From Gamarada debralockiae (taxonomy: Eukaryota; Ascomycota; Leotiomycetes; Helotiales; Hyphodiscaceae), in the NCBI GenBank assembly GCA_002803225.1, contig NXFV01000959.1, positions 22,269 through 86,268 of the forward strand: a stretch of DNA of 64,000 bases, read 5' to 3'. Positions 22,173 to 34,700 of this stretch are shown here, piece after piece. Made by a program: the position numbers and the translations under genes. A model generated the notes under the pieces. It had not been told where the DNA came from. It was given only the letters and a program-made list of their open reading frames with translations, and ran no database searches. Each line of letters begins with the position of its first letter. Position 1 is the first letter of the stretch.

Positions 22173-24437
22173 ATGGCCTTGAAATTCGCTCCATTTGGCT
22201 CTGAGATCGAGTTGCCATTTTATACAGCTCTTTCGCAATCCAAGATCGATCATGACAAGCTCGATGATTCTGCTCGGACTGTCCTTGGCTTGTACGAGCC
22301 TCGTGCGACCTCATCTCCAGATGAGAGCTGTCGCATGCGGGTTTTGGGAAATGCGCTGACGAGTGACGAGTGAGTCGAAGTCTATGGTTTTAGAGGACAG
22401 AGAGATACTGACTTGGTCGCAGTGTCCCATCAAATAATATCCGGGCCGAGGGAAAGATAAAGAATGTCAACACGATTGAGGATTTCAAGAATATTGACAA
22501 GGCAGCCATGCTTCAAACAGCCGCCAAACAGGTATGCACTCATTTCCGCTTGGCCATAGTCAAATGCTGACTTTCAAAGATCTGGGACGCCATTAATGAC
22601 GGCACCATTTATTCTATCCCTTCTCTACTCTCCTCTTTTACCATAATTTCATTTGCCAACTTGAAGAAGTACACGTTTACGTACTGGTTTGCTTTTCCTG
22701 CCCTTCATTCTGAGCCTGTCTGGAAGCGAGTCGAGTCTTCAAATCCAGAAGAGTTGACTGGAAAGGAGACCACCGCACTGGTTGATGAGGTTGGCACCTG
22801 GAGATATGGCACTGACAACCGCGAGCATGGGTTTTTCTTGGCCAAGAAAGTTCGTCAATCTTCTACTGAAGATGACCGCCCCAAGACCCCTGGTACACCT
22901 GGCAATGAGTTGGGCTACAAATGGGTTGTTGGTTCCCTTCGTGCATTCGAAACTGGTTTCTTTAACGGCGTCGACCCAGCGGACCAATTTGTTTGTTTTG
23001 TTGACCCCTCTACTTATCCTGAAAATCCAGGCTGGATGCTTCGAAATTTGCTTGTGCTGATCCGACGAAGATACAAGTTGAGCAAGGTGCAAATTCTATG
23101 TTACAGAGACGTTCAATCGAAGCGACATGAGGCCAGAAGTCGAATTCTTCATTTGGAGACAGAGGAAGATGCGAATAGCACCGAGACGACTGAGATGCCG
23201 AAGGTAACTGGATGGGAGCGCAATAGCATTGGAAAGCTGAGCCCAAAGGTCACGAATTTGGCCCAATATATGGATCCTCAACTCTTAGCAGATCAGTCAG
23301 TCGATTTGAATCTGAAGCTCATGAAGTGGCGAATCGCTCCAGATTTAGATCTCGACAAGATCAAAGAAACGAAATGTCTTCTTCTTGGTGCTGGAACGCT
23401 GGGCACGTTCGTTTCACGAGGTCTTATGGCATGGGGTGTACGGAAGATCACATTTATCGACAACGCGACAGTTTCATTCTCAAATCCCGTGCGGCAGCCA
23501 TTATTCGATTTTAAAGATTGTCTCGACGGAGGCGCAAAGAAAGCGTACAGGGCAGCGGAGGCTTTGCAAGAGATCTACCCTGGAGTTGACAGTACTGGGC
23601 ATGTTATGTCAGTTCCGATGCTTGGGCATCCCATCACAGACGAAGCCAGCACAAGATTGGATTTTGAGACGCTTCAAAAGCTGATTGATGACCATGATGC
23701 AGTTTTCCTTCTCATGGACACGCGCGAGAGTCGATGGCTTCCGACAGTGATGGGGAAGGCAGCTGGAAAGATTGTTATGAACGCAGCGTTAGGATTTGAC
23801 ACTTACGTGGTCATGCGACATGGAGTGGCAGCAGCTGACGGTGGTGCAGCAGCTTTGGGTTGCTATTTCTGCAACGATGTTGTAGCTCCTGGAGACGTAT
23901 GTTACCCCTCTCCCTTGACCGTAGAAATTGCTAACTTGAAAATAGTCTGTCAAAGATTTGACCCTCGACCAGCAGTGCACTGTGACTCGTCCAGGAATCG
24001 CACCCATAGCCTCAGCTCTCCTCGTCGAACTCTTGGTATCCATCTTGCAACATCCACTTGGAGCTCAAGCTCCGGCTCCAAAGACATCCACGAACCAACA
24101 GTCATCATCAGTCCAGTACGAGCGCGATCCTCCAACCCATCCTCTTGGTCTCGTCCCCCATCAAATCCGAGGGTTCCTTTCAAATTTCAACAATATGCTC
24201 ATTAGTGGACAGTCATATGACTGCTGCTCGGCATGTTCTCCGAAGATAGTTGAGGCATATAAGAAGGGTGGATGGGAGTTCATCAAAAAGGCTTTGACGG
24301 AGAAAGATTACGTTACCGAACTCAGTGGACTGGCAGAGGTGCAGCGTGCTGCGGAGGCTGCTGCGAATGATGTTGAATGGGACAGCGAGCCAGGTATGGA
24401 GGATGGCGATGACGAGGGAGAGGGAGAACTTCTTTGA
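22173..24437 (+). CDS. ATG7: Autophagy E1-like activating enzyme Atg7
   Basis: Four exons, 22173-22369, 22423-22531, 22580-23896 and 23946-24437, give 704 residues, within the family's range. An in-frame ATG 36 bases upstream was not chosen because the conserved Atg7 start is the short form ([17 protein letters not shown]). The N-terminal domain that grips the E2 enzymes spans about residues 1-340. The adenylation domain has the nucleotide loop GAGTLG at 372-377, followed by [20 protein letters not shown]. The catalytic cysteine is Cys552 in [11 protein letters not shown]. The C-terminus is acidic. Atg7 activates Atg8 and Atg12 in the cytosol and passes them to Atg3 and Atg10, allowing autophagosome formation. 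Confidence 0.97.
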
Positions 24438-24905
24438 TACTTTCAATCATTGTACAATAACGATTTGGGCGCGGAACGTTGGGTTTCAAGTTGGCGTTAC
24501 AGGAAGGGCATATGCGTGAGGTGGATCTGGAGGATGGAGGATGGAGGATGAGGTACGGAGGTAGGCGGCATTTCAAACATTATGGCTGGACATTGCCAAG
24601 GCGGCGCTAGGTAGTTTAGAAGCGGCAATCTGGATTGGCAAATGATTTCTGTATGAGCACCTCACCCGTCCTGTCTCGTGTTTAGTCACATGACTGAAAA
24701 GAGCGCCACCCCCGATTCGGCTAGCAGCGGGAATGGCCGCTAATTTCGAGCTCTCAATCCAAGGTTCGAAAATATCAATAGCTTCAAACCAGTTCAATTG
24801 CAATCCACGACATGAATTCGTTCGTCTCGCCCCTCTTCCCCACCCATATCATCACTCAAATAACACAAGGCCATAGTTACTGTACATAATACCCTTTTCC
24901 CAACC
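24438..24905. other. Intergenic region with a GGAGGAT mini-repeat
   Basis: About 470 bases between ATG7 and the PPR gene. GGAGGAT is repeated three times in tandem at 24529-24549. The rest should hold the ATG7 3' end and the next promoter; no other motif stands out. Confidence 0.45.
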
Positions 24906-27347
24906 ATGCGCTCCCAATTAACGCGCAGCGTCTTCCGACGCCTTCTCTCGAACGAACCCCTCGTCTTCCAATGTCCTACTCGATCCTCCCTTCGTCCTCA
25001 TCCTCGATATGGCTTACTACGAACTCCGGTGCGGAGGACACTGTTTGGGTTCTCGAGGAAGCCGCCTAGAGAACCGAGGGAGCCTGAGATTGCCCCTGGG
25101 TTGAGCAAGATGTTAGATTTGAATTTGATGGATAAAATTGGTGCAAGGCCCCCTCCGCCTACGGAATTGGTCCAGGCGTGGAATACTTTCTTCGGGCATA
25201 AGGTTTCCAAGAAGGAGGGTATGAATAACCTACAAGCGCAGCACGTCGTGCGGACCTTCAAATATTTGCAGAGGGCCAGTGCAGAGCCCAGCGCAGAGGA
25301 AGGGCTTTCAGTAGATGCCTTGAGAAATGCGCTGGCCGTCACAAGAATGATGCCTGATGGGAGTAGAGATACACACGTTGAACTTGCCAGATTGTTGTTC
25401 TGGGAGCTTTCAAAGAGGGCTGATGGCACCGAACTTCATCATGTTGGGCACGCAAATGTCAAGAACTTCGCTACAGTATTAGCAGAGTCAGGACACTCGA
25501 ATGAGGCTAGGGACATCGCAGTGCAGTACTCGGCAATTCCTCCCGATGCAGAGTGGTTCGCTTCTTCGAAGGCTTCTTCGAAGGAGAACCTAAAGAAGAC
25601 GAAAAGCTTACTTTGGAAACTCGTCATAACAGGCTACGCGAAGGAAGAGAACGAGGCAGAGCTTCTGAAGACTGGCGAAATGTTGGAAGGTTTTGGATGT
25701 GAGAATTTTTATCATCAGATCATGACGACGTTTTATGCTTCGAGAAATGATGTTCCAAACACCAAGAAGTGGTACAACATCATAGCTGCGAATGCCGTTC
25801 CAAGTCCGACTACGATGTCCGCAATGCTCAGGTTCAGCATCCGCAATAATGAATTAGATTGGTGCAAGATGGTGTTCCGCGAGGTTCTGGATAGGAATCC
25901 AACCAAACTTACGTGGGACATCCTCTTTCAGTGGGCAGCTGGAGCTTTGGGTAAAGGGGTTGAAGACGTAGAACGCATGATAGAAGTCATGATTCGACAC
26001 AACTCCGACGACAACAGCATGCGCCCCGACGTGGAGACCATAAATGGACTCGTCGAACTTGCCATGTCTTCAAACGACCCGTACCTCGCCGAACGTTATA
26101 TAGCCCTGGGAATGAAATACGGCATCCAACCAAACGCCCAGACATTCCTCCTCCAGCTGAACTACCGAGTGTCAGCTGGTGACTTGACTGGCGCCCAAGC
26201 CGCTTACGATGCTCTCCAATCCGAAGAAGTCATCAATAATTCTGATCTCCCCGCAATCAACAAGTACATCCGCGCTCTCTGCGCTTCAAAAGCCAATCAC
26301 TACGACCGTGTTGTATCTATATGTTCTGACCTCGATGAACGCAATGTACGTCTCGAACCCGATACCGTCTCCGCAATCTGTATGATGTACCTCTCACGCG
26401 GCGAACACAATGATGTACTGGACACCCTCCAAGCCAACGTCTTCCACTATACACTCGCCGAAAGAGCTTCCATCCTCAACACCTTCGTCGCCTACTGTTT
26501 AGACCACAAGAATAACACAACAAATGTCTGGGAAGCATATAACATCTTCCGCCACGTCTTCCAAGAAACACCCATCGAGATCCGGACAAAAATCATGAAC
26601 GAATTCTTCGCACGCAAAAGGAGCGACATGGCATGTCATGTGTTCGGGCACATGCGTCAACATATTCGCAAAGAATTTCGCCCAGTCCTTGACACCTACA
26701 TTGATTGCTTCCGTGGTATAGCTCGATGTAACGATAAAGAATCCCTCGAAATGGTGCATAATATGTTCAAAATGGATTCCTCGATCGAGCCAAATACCAA
26801 GCTGTATAACAGTCTTATGATGGCGTATACGCAATGCGATGAAAGTGACCGAGCGCTGGATTTTTGGGATGATATCACGAATTCGAGAGAAGGGCCTTCG
26901 TATGAGTCGCTAGAACTTGTCTTTAAGGCGTGTCAAGAACAGCCATTTGGTGATCGAACGGCGAGGGAGATTTGGAGCAAGATGCGACGTATGGAGATTG
27001 AAGTTACGAGAGAAGTTTTTGTCGCTTATGTTGGTGCTCTGGCGGGACAAGGCAAGATAGAGGAGGCACAGGAAATGGTGGAGAATGCTGAGAAGGATTT
27101 GGGGTTGAAGCCAGACGTTCTCACGTAAGTGAACCTCTCCGTATTGCTGATGAGCGCGAAGCTGACGTTCTTGGACAGGATCGGAACATTTTATAACGCA
27201 CTGCCTGGGCAGAACCGCAAAGATCTCGTCGAACAATGGGCGAAGGATACGTATCCCAATGTTTGGACTGAACTCGAAAAACTTGGGCAAAGAACGATGA
27301 AGGAGGGACACAGGATGTTTAATATGAAGAAGTTGATCAAAGCTTAA
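24906..27347 (+). CDS. Mitochondrial PPR protein, CIA84-like (complex I assembly)
   Basis: Exons 24906-27124 and 27179-27347 (54-bp intron with GTAAGT, GCTGACG branch, GACAG) give 795 residues. The N-terminus is rich in arginine, serine and leucine without acidic residues for about 50 positions (MRSQLTRSVFRRLLSNEPL), a classic mitochondrial presequence. The body is a chain of 35-residue helical hairpins of pentatricopeptide type, for example LYNSLMMAYTQCDESDRALDF near residue 640 and PSYESLELVFKACQEQ after it. Architecture, length and overall look fit fungal CIA84, a complex I intermediate-associated protein needed for membrane-arm assembly. That specific name rests on recognition and should be read as likely rather than proven; another mitochondrial PPR protein is the alternative. 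Confidence 0.75.
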
Positions 27348-28140
27348 TAGAAGGAGAGGGATGTATATTATGTATATATACGATGTTCATGGCATACAGG
27401 ATACTTCTTCATCCAAATAAGACCGCGACTATAGGACGCACAACCCTTTCTACGATCAGTCGTTCACTCTGTGTGAGCTGTTCAAGTGAGCTCAAGGAGA
27501 CATGCCAATCCGCCTGCAAGCCGTAGGTGTCTGGATTGCTGGAGACAACTTCGTATGCATCCACATTTCTCGGTGGTACCGTTCTATCATACCGGTAGTC
27601 GAGATATCTCCGTCACGTACTGTTGACCAGCTCCAGGGCCCGCCAAACTCCGTCGAAGAGCGTCGAAGCTGGGGAAGACGTATTCCTGTTTTTATCCATG
27701 TTCAGATTAGGGGTGAGGTTGGGCTCCATTACTGTTGCGGTACTTCCTTGGGCTGCGTCAAAGGCTCAACCGTACCCGAGAACATCAAGACGTATTCGTA
27801 TCTATATCTGTATCTTGATTAGTTAATACACGTCCAGGAGTCTGGAACCAAGTCGCTGCAAGTTAAGGTGCCTCCTGGACTGGCATACTGACGGATTAAT
27901 CTGTCACCGACTCTCTCGTCCCGCATTATCTGAAAGACGTACGCTTTTGTGAGGCGGGTGTGTCGTTTTCCCGGGCCCCTGTGCTTCCCATTAGAATCCA
28001 ACCTTCTTTGTCGGACTACTGACAATTCTTCTTCTTGGATATTTTAGCGTTTGGGTCCGATAGGTGATGTAAAACAAAGGCCTTCCAATTTTTATGCCTA
28101 TCTAGATTGTACCTTTTCTGAAACACGTTACAATGTGACT
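27348..28140. other. Gene-free stretch
   Basis: About 790 bases. Open frames here have no protein-like composition or family resemblance. It marks the change from the conserved housekeeping block to the decayed HET region. Confidence 0.45.
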
Positions 28141-30575
28141 TAGATTGGGAGGGGAACGGGAAGTCAGCTCGAGCATTCGAATGCTTCTCCCAGATTGGGA
28201 AACTCCATGGCTCTGGGTGGACACCCGAGACCTTGCATTATGCAGAGCAACGGGTAAGAGAAATCATGCTAGCAGGTGTGTCTTAGCTCCCCACTCCAAG
28301 TTTTGTCTTTTCCCTAAGAATGTTGTATTGTAGAGGGTATCATCGGATTCCAAGTAATGTTCCGCGAGGTTTTCGGGCGGCCGGCGCGCCTGGACAATCC
28401 AGGAAGTGACGCTTCCGAATCCTGACAACGTGGTATTCTTTTGTGGATCTAAATATATCCCTTACACTCATCTCTAAGTAGCTTTCTCAGTTCTATTCTC
28501 ATCTGGCGTTATGAACGGGTTTCTTGCTACGATCGAAGATGCACTCGCTCTCTAGCTTTACCTATCTAGCACTACCTATCTAGCACTCTGGACGCCAAAC
28601 GGGAACGGCCCCTAACAAATAACCACGTTACGGGCTCAGGATCCTTCTCAATGGCCAAAACCTTGCACTTTTGCGCAAGAAGAAAGTTAAGGATCTAAGA
28701 GATAAGATTTTTGTGCTCCACGGTATACTTGAAGGACTCAGTGTGAGATTGCCTGCACCGGACTATATGAAGCCGGCTGACGGCGTATTCAAAGATGCGG
28801 CCAAAGCGAGTTTTTTCTACGATAATAATGTTAACCTCTTAAGCTATCTAGCCCTAGGTCAAAGTCACGAGCAAAAGGACTTTGATTCCCGCGCCTGCCT
28901 TCGATTGCACAATTCACTTACCAGAGCACCATGTGGATGCTACGCTTCCAGACAAACGGCGGTGTCGTAGTAATATAGAAGCAGCACCGGAACGCTTAAC
29001 AGCAGAAGAATACAAAAGACTACCATCATGGGCTCTGAACCTATCCTTGGATGGCCCTGGTAACTGGTTGACTGGCCAACTGGATGGAATATTGAATTCC
29101 TTGAGCTCCCACAGCAGCAACATTTCTTTATTAACTCCAGATGTCTGTGTTCAAGCAGCTAGTAGTCTAGGATGCCAGCAACCTGAACATCCGGTCTGGG
29201 AATAAAGCAATAGTGTTGCTCGGCACACTTTTTGGGAACCGTTGGGCCCAAACCGCTGGATAGAACACCGAAATACCACCATACCCGATTCATGCACACT
29301 CTTCCGAAGCACAAAATTATCCAAATCGACATTCCGCTTATCGCCGGAGCAGAATAGCATACGCGCGTCTGGAAAAGTAATTGATACTATTCCTGATTCC
29401 GACATAGTTGTTAGCGTTGCAATGCTTGAAGAACCATTCTGGCTATATCTTATCTACGGTACGAACTTGAGCAATTCTTCCTTCCACGCCGTCTTCGAAC
29501 AACCCATCCGGCCGATCGCCTTCGCAGTACTGAAGAGTATAGCTTTTGATGTCGCACTGAGTCTCGTCGCTATTCAGCACAGTGCAGGCGTTTCCGCGTC
29601 CCTCTCGCTAGTTAACAGACCTTCGACCGACATCCTTAAGAAAAAGAACGTGAATTTAGTTGAGCATCTCCAATATCTCGCGTACAGTCCATCTAGTCAT
29701 TTAGAAGCTTTATCTCTCGTCTGGTTTGAGGGCATTATAGACGTGCTGTATGTAGTGCGAGCGCTCGCCGTTGCCGTTGGAACCATTCCAGATGCGCAAT
29801 TCTATAGCACTGCCGTCGTTATGGTGGGTTTATACATAGTGAGGGTGATTAGGAGTACAAGGCTTCAAATAAAGTAGGATAAGAACCCGGATAGCTCAAA
29901 TTTTGGAGACGAGTTTGAGCTGTTTCCGCGGAAATCGATGGTGTTCTCTATGGCGAGACTTCTTACGATTCTTCACGGCGGTGGACGAATCCTTCGGTCG
30001 CTATATCAGCCCCTCTTACCTCATACTTTTAGCCTTCGGGAGGTTTTCTTATTTTAAGCGCATTTTTGAGTATGGTATTGGGTCTTATGTTCAGTTTCTT
30101 GCTCTCATCCTAGGAAAATCATTTTTCTTTAACGCGGCTAGCAAAGGGGTGCTCGGCCACTCCGCCTCGTTTGGGAATTCGTTTGTCTCCTCATAGCCCT
30201 GAACATATGGCTCCTTCTTTGGCCATTCAGGTGTGTCTTCATATTTTCTTCGATATTTGAAAACCCAAGATCTTGTGGCTCCGTAGTGCTTCGTTTCTTC
30301 GGGATGTAATGTCGAGTCTGGTATACGATCCGTCTGGAATCAACGTAATGGAAAAAGACTCCTTTACCACGCAGAGCGGTAGAACTGGAAGTTCATCAGC
30401 AAGAACTCGAGAGAGAGACGTTGTTGCGTTAGTTGCTGGACTTCGATGGCCGTTGATCTTAAGATCAGCTGATGACAAATTCAAAGTTGTGAATATTGCT
30501 TACGTACATGGAATCATGCAAGGGGAAGCTTGGCCTGACCAAGAATGTGATCTAGAGGAGATTGGACTTGTCTAA
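28141..30575 (+). pseudogene. Decayed HET-domain gene
   Basis: Pieces of a HET protein appear in order on the plus strand but in different frames. LWVDTRD near 28220 recalls the LWVDAICIN block. WTIQEVTLPNPDNVVFFCG at about 28390-28447 is the second HET block. LRDKIFVLHGILEGL and APDYMKPADGVFKDAAKAS near 28690-28810 match the RDKVFALLGL and DYxKxxxEVFxD blocks. The open piece 29242-29877 has the usual variable middle with VRASGKVID-like SIRASGKVIDTI. Finally 30273-30575 gives VVALVAGLRWPLILRS and VNIAYVHGIMQGEAWP before a stop, the standard C-terminus of this family. Frameshifts, stops and missing joins rule out a working protein. It is a second, dead copy of the HET type found intact at 11301-13259, though not a close duplicate. 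Confidence 0.8.
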
Positions 30576-31711
30576 ATTTATGTACTGTAGAAAGGTCTAT
30601 CTCCTGGTTAGAAAGCTAGCAAGCAAATCACATATTTTAATTAGCCTAGAATGTCAATAATGACTCCTTTTCTCTGTATTTCTTGGGCCAGATTCCAGAA
30701 TACTTGAATTTCTTAGATCTATGCTAAAGATACTAACACAAAAGAGGGAAGGCCATGAACAATATTCTTCTTCTAGGTTCAGAATAAAATGAACCTATCT
30801 TTATATTATACTACCTTAACTTGATATGCATTGGAAGATTATCTTTCAGAACAGCAGTCAACTTATACGTTTGATAATACTACTTTCCCGACCTCGGACC
30901 ACTCTTTGTATCTGCCTTGTTACCTTATTCGTAACTTACATAATTATAACCTTCCAGCATCACGAGGATCCGCCGATCCAGGTTATATGACAATGAAGAA
31001 GAAGAATACAAAGGGCGAGAACAGCACCCAGTTGTTGCTATCTCCATATATCCTTGAGCCAGCTCCATTCCTTTCGTTAATGTTGAGGTTGGTATTATAG
31101 AAGACGTGGGTTCCGGGGAAGGTGTCGTTGACGTTGAGCTTGGTGTTATATAACATAGGCGTACCGAAGAAGGTCCATCGGGCATATTGAGCGTATTGAA
31201 CACGAGGTAGTAGGAGCGGCTAGTGGCCGAAGGGTGATAACGCTTGAGGACGGCTGCTATGATAAGTCAAAATCAAGTGGGATGGCTCGCTACCTGTTAA
31301 CGCCCATGGATATGCCCTGAGAGGTGACAACTCGAAACGTTAGGTAGTCAAGCGTAGGCAGAAGGGAAGCGAGAAAGCGCCGCCCAGGAAACCAGCAAAG
31401 AAGAACTAATAAGTTATGGACTAACGGAAGAGCGTCTGCTGGGGAAGGGCGAGGATTACGCAGAATTGAGAAATAGTCACTATTAATGGTTGGGCAAGTC
31501 TCGTTGTCATTTGACAGGACTAGACGGTTGAACATCAGAATAATACAATTCATCTCTTCTGTTAGATGTGCAGCACACATTGTAATTTTCGTGGCTGTTC
31601 TTGCACGAAAAACTTCCGAGAAGATAGAGATAGTATATTACTTCTCATTTCTATGTCCTCTCACGCAGTTCCCGAGAGAAAACCAAGCAGCTAGTCTTAT
31701 TACATCAAAGG
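30576..31711. other. AT-rich gene-free stretch beside the CHAT gene
   Basis: About 1.1 kb with many TATA-rich and A/T-run segments, mostly at 30600-30960, and no supported gene. It separates the dead HET gene from the stop codon of the CHAT/STAND gene. Confidence 0.45.
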
Positions 31712-34700
31712 CTAGCTCAGATTTGATTGCAAGCCTGAGAAAACCTGATCAAAAATCTGGGGAATAACATGCTTATCAAGCTCCAGCCTCCTGAGTACTT
31801 TTTGAGGAATCATCTCACAAAGTTCCTTGGGTACATTCCTTAACATCTCAATCATGACTAGAGAATTTTGAACCGCGGAAAGAAAATCGCCCTCTCCAAA
31901 GAATTGTATATATTTGGCCCTTTGGATCTCTGCCTCATAGAACCACTTATAGGCTCGTTCCACTTCCAGATGTTGAGGCAGTAGCCACGGTAGTGTTGCC
32001 ATGGCATCAGAATGATCATACCGCTGCAAGAGATGCACCACAGTCTTGAGAGCAAGTCGAGGGCGTCTAGATTCTCCAAAGTGGCGGTGCAGTGTCCTGA
32101 ACTGGTTCCAGTCTGTGAAATCCCGCGCGAAAAATCTACCAAGATTCGTTTCAATTGGCTCGTTGAATGAACCTGGGCTTTCAAGTCTCCGCATGGTTTT
32201 AATTTCCGTCAAAGCTTGAGCATAGTCTTCAGTGTTAAAGGCAGCCTGCCACGTATGGAAATGTTGTTGCCAGATCAAGCTTTTAAAGTTGTTGCGTGTA
32301 GGTTGGACGAGGCAATCCGGTATTCCGGGATAGTTGCCAGCCTCGTAATCCCGAAGTATGGATTCGATCATCGTGATCGCATCCGCATAGCGACCTTCTT
32401 CCACGGCCTGGCCCGCAGTCATCAGAACGTTGATGAAGTCCCGGGAGCTCAAAAGCATTTGCCGCTTCCCCGACATGTTCTTGAATGGTATGCCAGGTAA
32501 GAGTGTGGGATCATCAATCTCTTCAAGTTTGTCCAATGTTTCTATAGCCTTCTCGAAGTCTCCTTCTAGTAACGCTTGCTGGTGTTGTTGGATAAGATTC
32601 CCAAACTGTTTGCCAAGCTCCAGAAGTTTCGCTTTTCCTCCCGGCTTTTGTGCATATTCGCGATATTGCCCTAGCAGATCCTTGAAGTGCCTCTTTGGTG
32701 GTTTCTCAAATTTTTGCCCAACAACCTGCTCCGACTTCTTTCTTTGTGCTGTCTCGTACAAACTTTCTGCTTGCGAGTGGTAGTATCCATTCTCTGGCAC
32801 CCGAAACTCCGAGCTTTTGATGTCTGCCAAGAAGGTTTCATTCATCTCCGGGGTTTCGCCAAGCCCCGCAACAGAGGTGCACAGTTGAAGCATTTGATAC
32901 GTGGTCTCGGATTGCTTCTTTAGCTCTAACATCTGGTTGAGATCTTCTGCATATGCTTCATCTGTCCGATAAATTCCAATCAAAGAATTTTGTAACTCTA
33001 TGGACGACTCAAAGTTCCGTTCCTCCATAGCTTGGGCCAAAAGAGCTTTGTAATGCTTGATAGCCTCTACTCGATTTCGAACGCTCAATGAATTTTCCAG
33101 CTCTGCACTTCTAGTAGTAGAATCTAAATCCTGAGAGTAGCCGATCCAGTCGGTGGAAAGATCGTGCTTAATAGAATTGATGTCTAGTCCACTGAAACTC
33201 TTTCCAGCCAGCTCTGCAGGACCCGTTCCATTTTTAATTGACTCTTGTACCTCGGCTATATCGGCCTTCATGTCTCTCCTTCGGATGAAGTTCTCGATCT
33301 GGGAAGTGCGCTGCTGCAAGCTTGGGATATGTTCAGCGATTTGATCCCAGGTCACAGATTCGATGTCCACTAGGGATGGCAGTCCCTCCAGCCCAGATAT
33401 TGCACTACGAAAGGTTGAACATTCCGCCAATGACTTCGAACCTTGCGAGAAATCGGCTGAGTCGCGGTACATCATAGCTAACGAAACGGCGCCAACGAGA
33501 TCTTTATCTTTGAGCAGCTCGTCGTCCGTTTTGTCTATCATGTCAAAGGTGAGTAGAGAGAACTCCTTAGCTCGCTTGGTAGGAAGAGTTGAAATTATCA
33601 AGTGCGCAGATGTGAGGTAATTCCCAGCCGATATCATCAGCAACAGAGCTCGAACGTCTGTCGGAATTATACGGCGGGAAATGAATCTTCTGACGAAGGT
33701 TTCGTATTGTTTGGCCAAAAGCGCTGTCTCATCAACGGACAGGAACCACATCCCGGCGCAGCCGTACATCTGCAAAGAATATGGCCAAAAATCCAGGCAA
33801 ATGAGCTCTTTCCCCAGTGAGCAGAGTCTTAAACAAGTGATGATATTGTAGAATGCTGGCTTCAGGACTTCCTCGAAGCCTCTGAATTTCCCAGCCTCAG
33901 CTGTTGTTCTCATAAATTTGTCCAAGTTTCGGCTTGATATCCCGCTGAAGAATAGCCGAGTGAACCATGGTACAGATACATCTGGCATTGAGTCTTGGTC
34001 GGACTCCAGCGCCCAACGAAGAGGTCCCGAGAGCATCACCCTTGCAGAGGTAAATATGCAACGTCCCGCGAGGGTGAATAATGGGTGCATGTGTTCAACA
34101 AATCCTTGGCCGTCTAGGGAAAAATAGCCCCTATCGACCCCAAAATCTAATGCCTCAGCAATTACATGTTCCTGAGCCGCCTCTACCAACGTGTTTAAAA
34201 CTTTCTTCGAGCATCCTTGATGCCAATAGAGAACCAAGGCTGCGAAGACGTTGGCATAAATCGGCGGCAGTCGTCCAGAAATACTGGAAAAGAACATATC
34301 TCGTCTCAGAAACGAGCTTTCATTTGATGTAACAGGCCAAACTCCCGAAAATTTGTGGAAGAGAATTTGTTGGAACAGTTCCTTCCAAGGATGGCCCTGA
34401 GACGCAGTCGCTCGTAGAACTGTATGAATGGCAAGTGGGTTGCATTGAAGTATGTTGAGGACTTGTGACAAGACGTCTTCGTCTTCATGTCCCCACTGAC
34501 TTCTGTCAACACCGTTGTCTCCAAGTAGATTGTGGGCAAACTCTATCGCGTCAGGAAGGGACAAGCCGTTCAATTCATAACGGGGGAATGTAGGCAGGTC
34601 TGGGAAGTGCTTCTTCCACCAGTCATCGTCGTTCCTTCTCCCTACGAGAACGAGTTTGAGGGCTTCTTCTTCGTTGTCTGATCTGATGCTAATAATGTCT

